From: CAZCAC01 sp964496575
GTDB lineage: Bacteria; Planctomycetota; UBA1135; GCA-002686595
Length of the DNA: 64,000 nt
NCBI GenBank assembly: GCA_964496575.1
Contig: CAZCAC010000026.1
Location: 1 to 64,000, forward strand
Direction: 5' to 3'
Shown in pieces: positions 63,209-64,000 of this stretch (its first letter is position 1; each line of letters begins with the position of its first letter). The position numbers were made by a program, and so were the translations under genes. The notes beneath the pieces are model-generated. The model worked only from the letters and a program-made list of their open reading frames with translations, had not been told where the DNA came from and searched no databases.

Positions 63209-63595
63209 ATGATCGATCACATGAGCGTTATCGTCAGCGACTTCGCAAAAAGCAGAGCCTTCTACGTGCAGGCACTGGCGCAGACCGGCCACTCAAAGTT
63301 GGTGGAGTTGCCCGACACGCTCGGTGGGGACGCTCCGACCGCCGGCTTCTGTCATGCCGACGGATCCGATTTCTGGATCAGGCAGGGCGATGCGACGAGG
63401 CCGCCGATCCACATCGCATTTCGCGTGCCCTCCCGAGCTGCGGTCGATGCCTTCTACGAGGCGGCCATCGCAGCAGGCGGCAGGGATAACGGTGCGCCTC
63501 GCTTGAGGCGGCACTACCATGCCAACTACTACGGTGCCTATGTGCTCGATCCCGACGGTCACAACATCGAGGCTGTCTGTCACGACACACAATGA
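63209..63595 (+). CDS. VOC (glyoxalase-like) family protein in lower-GC DNA
   Basis: 128 residues, cytoplasmic. The start MIDHMSVIVSDFAKSRAFY and the closing YGAYVLDPDGHNIEAVCH match the vicinal oxygen chelate fold, with likely metal ligands H4, H66-type and E121. The small single-domain form resembles lactoylglutathione-lyase-like proteins of unknown substrate. The gene and its flanks (63100-63720) are lower in GC than the rest and lie next to a palindrome and transposase relic, which suggests recent arrival. It is not closely related to the VOC protein at 30638. Confidence 0.9.
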   Translation: MIDHMSVIVSDFAKSRAFYVQALAQTGHSKLVELPDTLGGDAPTAGFCHADGSDFWIRQGDATRPPIHIAFRVPSRAAVDAFYEAAIAAGGRDNGAPRLRRHYHANYYGAYVLDPDGHNIEAVCHDTQ

Positions 63596-63726
63596 CTTCT
63601 GGGCGGGACTCAATCACGAACGCAGTCCTCGGTGACGGGCCCGACTAGTTTACAACGATTCGGGCGCCCCCGATCCAGCGCTGAGACTCTATGGCGACTA
63701 TTCTTGAATCACACCACTGGTCGGAT

Positions 63727-64000
63727 TCACGGAATCCAGGTAATGGAGTACCCGTTCGAGGTGTTGGACTCCTGCGAGCAGGGGGACCCGTTCGGGTCCC
63801 GGATCCACCACTGGTAGTGCAGCGTCTCTCCCGGCTGGATCACGTGCCCGGCTGCGGACGAGAGCGTGGAGATCACCAGCGGAGAGGAGTCCGCGGCTCC
63901 ACTCGCATCGGTCATCCTGACCACCAGGCGCGCCAGGCCACCCGTGCAGAGAACGCCGTCACCGAGGAAGGCACCGGCGCCGTCCAGGTCGAGCGTGCCC
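63727..64000 (-). CDS. Partial secreted protein: shared C-terminal module (5' end beyond window)
   Basis: Only the last 90 residues are in the window; the frame is open to the edge at 64000. The visible part has GDGVLCTGGLARLVVRM, the HYQWWIRDPNGSPCSQ stretch and the ending NTSNGYSITWIP, which identify it as another protein with the CFGDPGSG-type C-terminal module. The start, signal peptide and N-terminal domains lie beyond the window. Confidence 0.85.
   Translation of the reverse strand, partial: GTLDLDGAGAFLGDGVLCTGGLARLVVRMTDASGAADSSPLVISTLSSAAGHVIQPGETLHYQWWIRDPNGSPCSQESNTSNGYSITWIP

Overview
The window is GC-rich bacterial chromosome (roughly two-thirds G+C by eye) packed with protein genes on both strands. 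I see no rRNA, tRNA, CRISPR array or phage. The content points to Planctomycetota of the deep marine kind with many secreted FG-GAP proteins. Evidence: several secreted proteins end in the same Cys-rich module (CFGDPGSG...CPCGN...FGDGLRC.GG...WYRDP), ECF sigma factors are fused to large extracytoplasmic domains, and secreted glycoside hydrolases, sulfatase-modifying-like domains and carboxypeptidase-regulatory-like repeats are abundant. This assignment is inference from gene families; no marker gene is present.

Layout. 0-5.2 kb: a two-component cluster. A receiver-first histidine kinase faces a three-gene operon (PAS kinase, receiver-HDOD protein, receiver with a degenerate RpfG-type output); the two kinases are paralogues. 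5.5-13.2 kb: a minus-strand run of a sodium/sugar symporter, a GH27 alpha-galactosidase with an NPCBM domain, a membrane-tethered sigma factor fused to an FGE-like domain, and an unknown protein; it reads like a regulated sugar-harvesting operon. 13.4-19.1 kb: two secreted proteins with the shared C-terminal module and a metallophosphoesterase. 19.3-24.3 kb: a 1327-residue sigma-TM-repeat fusion and a secretin-like lipoprotein. 24.4-27.4 kb: an AAA/DUF4143 ATPase, an FG-GAP protein and a decayed duplicate of the lipoprotein's 3' end. 27.5-31.0 kb: FAD oxidoreductase, GH29 alpha-L-fucosidase, VOC protein (operon). 31-39.3 kb: subtilase, thioredoxin-like lipoprotein, large secreted propeller protein, a gene-poor stretch, a frameshifted gene and two small exported proteins. 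39.6-48.4 kb: a BNR/sortilin-like protein whose frame never closes before a convergent FG-GAP gene, a TMTC-like membrane protein with TPRs, an SDR and a transglutaminase-like protein. 48.5-58.8 kb: a third membrane-tethered sigma factor translationally coupled to an S41 protease, an EF-hand/ClpP-like/RTX protein, a second S41 paralogue and a coiled-coil membrane protein. 58.9-64 kb: a secreted propeller protein, a transglutaminase-esterase fusion, a 155-bp nested palindrome beside a transposase relic, a VOC protein in lower-GC DNA, and the 3' end of another shared-module protein running off the edge.

The most interesting theme is the set of three sigma factors built as single-pass membrane proteins (cytoplasmic sigma regions 2 and 4, a conserved W-x4-PL linker, one TM helix, a large outside domain). 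Each sits beside exported enzymes, and one is start/stop-coupled to a CtpA/Tsp-type protease. They look like one-piece transmembrane signalling sigma factors. The second theme is the lineage-specific C-terminal module shared by five secreted proteins here, with a distinct second module on the subtilase.
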